A stretch of 5,567 nt of DNA, from contig DCZG01000035.1 in assembly GCA_002331575.1 (NCBI GenBank), positions 360-5,926 of the forward strand, read 5' to 3'. This DNA is from Atopobium sp. UBA2090. GTDB taxonomy: Bacteria; Actinomycetota; Coriobacteriia; Coriobacteriales; Atopobiaceae. Under the pieces are notes generated by a model, which saw nothing but the letters and a program-made list of their open reading frames with translations, had not been told where the DNA came from and made no database searches. The first letter of the stretch is position 1, and the number at the start of each line of letters is the position of its first letter. The position numbers and the translations under genes were made by a program. Shown here piece after piece: positions 4,743-5,567 of the stretch.

Positions 4743-5502
4743 CACTCGAGCGGTCTCGGTGACCAGGGCGCGCAAGTCGTTCGACTCGCGCGAGGTACTG
4801 CACGACGTGTCCTTTGGCATCGACCGCGGCGAGGTCGTCTCGCTCATCGGTCCGTCGGGGGCAGGCAAGTCCACCCTCCTGCGCTGCCTCACCCTTCTCG
4901 ACACCTTCGACGAGGGGTCGCTCTCCTACGGTGACCTCGAGGTCACCTCCAGGGGTGAGGACGGACGCGCCGTCTACGACAAGGAGGCCATGCGACAGGC
5001 GCGCATGCGCTTTGGCATCGTCTTCCAGAACTACAACCTCTTCCCCCACTTCACGGTCATGCGCAACGTGTGCGACGCGCCCGTCGTCGTACAACACCGC
5101 GACAAGGCGGAGGTGGAGGCCGAGGCGCGCGTCCTTCTCGACCGAATCGGCCTCTCAGATCACGCGGACAAGGTTCCCTGCCAGCTCTCGGGTGGCCAGC
5201 AGCAGCGCGTGGCGATCTGCCGCGCCCTCGCCATGAAACCGGACGTGATCTACTTCGACGAGGCGACCTCGGCGCTCGACCCCAAGCTCACCGACGACAT
5301 GCATCGCATCATCCGCGAGCTCGCCTCGGACGGCATGGCGGTCGGCATCGTGACCCACGAGATGGGCTTCGCGCGGGACGCCTCCGACCGCATCTGCTTC
5401 CTCTTCGACGGCCAGATCGTGGAGGACGGACCTGCGAACCAAGTCATCAACGACCCCGTCGACCCCCGGACGAGGGCCTTTCTCTCGTCACCCGAGGACT
5501 AG
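4735..5502 (+). CDS. Polar amino-acid ABC transporter, ATP-binding protein (GlnQ/HisP type)
   Basis: This 255-residue cytoplasmic ATPase powers amino-acid import by binding the EAA loop of the permease. All nucleotide-binding motifs are present: Walker A GPSGAGKST (39-47), Q-loop Gln98 in VFQNYNLFPH, signature LSGGQQQR (151-158), Walker B VIYFDE (171-176) with catalytic Glu176, D-loop SALD (179-182) and H-loop His208 in VTHEMGFA. The length is normal for the family (about 240-260). One deviation is EATSALD where most relatives have EPTSALD; Ala177 is a common tolerated change. A charged insert near 72-86 (RGEDGR...DKEAMR) before the Q-loop resembles the variable region of this family. The ATG lies inside the last codons of the permease gene and its own ribosome site is weak, so coupled translation is likely. 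It is the last gene of the operon. Confidence 0.97.
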   Translation: MTSTRAVSVTRARKSFDSREVLHDVSFGIDRGEVVSLIGPSGAGKSTLLRCLTLLDTFDEGSLSYGDLEVTSRGEDGRAVYDKEAMRQARMRFGIVFQNYNLFPHFTVMRNVCDAPVVVQHRDKAEVEAEARVLLDRIGLSDHADKVPCQLSGGQQQRVAICRALAMKPDVIYFDEATSALDPKLTDDMHRIIRELASDGMAVGIVTHEMGFARDASDRICFLFDGQIVEDGPANQVINDPVDPRTRAFLSSPED

Positions 5503-5509
5503 GATTCAC

Positions 5510-5552
5510 AAAAAAGACACCCCGCGACGAGACGATCTCGTCGCGGGGTGTC
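5510..5552. terminator. Strong terminator hairpin closing the importer operon, possibly bidirectional
   Basis: A perfect 17-bp stem (5516-5532 with 5536-5552) has a 3-nt loop and begins 13 nt after the ATPase stop. On the plus strand only CCCTTT follows. On the minus strand the stem is followed by six T (5515-5510), a textbook tail. It therefore looks best suited to ending a convergent gene from beyond the right edge while also stopping the importer transcript. Confidence 0.85.
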
Positions 5553-5554
5553 CC

Positions 5555-5567
5555 TTTGGCTGCCAAA
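5555..5567. repeat. Perfect inverted repeat at the right edge
   Basis: TTTGGC (5555-5560) and GCCAAA (5562-5567) flank a single T. It lies just past the terminator and is cut by the window end, so longer arms are possible. It may be an operator, part of a neighbouring gene, or chance. Confidence 0.3.

Noticed and set aside
4110..4904. Open frame of 264 codons antisense to the permease and the start of the ATPase gene
   Set aside because: It runs opposite two well-identified genes. Its product is a run of Glu/Arg/Asp/His without hydrophobic core or motif, typical of an antisense shadow.

Overview
The window is about 60% GC. It uses non-ATG starts (TTG, GTG), and its codons end mostly in G or C. 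The proteins recognised are a Tat-exported amino-acid-binding lipoprotein, a secreted nuclease with an NRSH active-site motif, and a FruK-type kinase. Together these suggest a high-GC Gram-positive host, most likely a Coriobacteriia member (the Olsenella/Atopobium/Collinsella area). That placement is inference from style and gene content; no marker gene is present.

Layout. The left half (1 to about 2960) is read on the minus strand. In minus-strand order it starts with a promoter near 2931-2958, then tRNA-His(GTG), tRNA-Lys(CTT) and a strong intrinsic terminator. A second unit follows: a secreted DNA/RNA non-specific endonuclease, a NUDIX hydrolase of the ADP-ribose pyrophosphatase type 16 nt downstream, and tRNA-Arg(TCT) 28 nt beyond that. 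A gene-free stretch of about 265 nt then leads to the 5' part of a 1-phosphofructokinase-type gene (fruK-like), which runs off the left edge. The right half (about 3048 to 5552) is read on the plus strand. It is a complete polar amino-acid ABC importer: binding lipoprotein, permease and ATPase. A GC-rich hairpin lies between the first two genes, the last two overlap by 8 nt, and a 17-bp terminator hairpin closes the operon.

How the genes work together. The importer is self-contained. The lipoprotein captures the substrate, a presumed permease homodimer forms the channel, and the ATPase dimer drives transport. The hairpin after the binding-protein gene fits the usual excess of binding protein over membrane components. 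The endonuclease and NUDIX enzyme are probably co-transcribed with tRNA-Arg, but no shared pathway is evident. The fruK-like kinase belongs to sugar phosphate metabolism and is probably the first gene of an operon continuing to the left.

I see no CRISPR array, transposon, phage gene or toxin-antitoxin pair, and nothing that qualifies as an undescribed multi-gene system. The most unusual single observation is a C at the normally invariant U33 position of tRNA-His.
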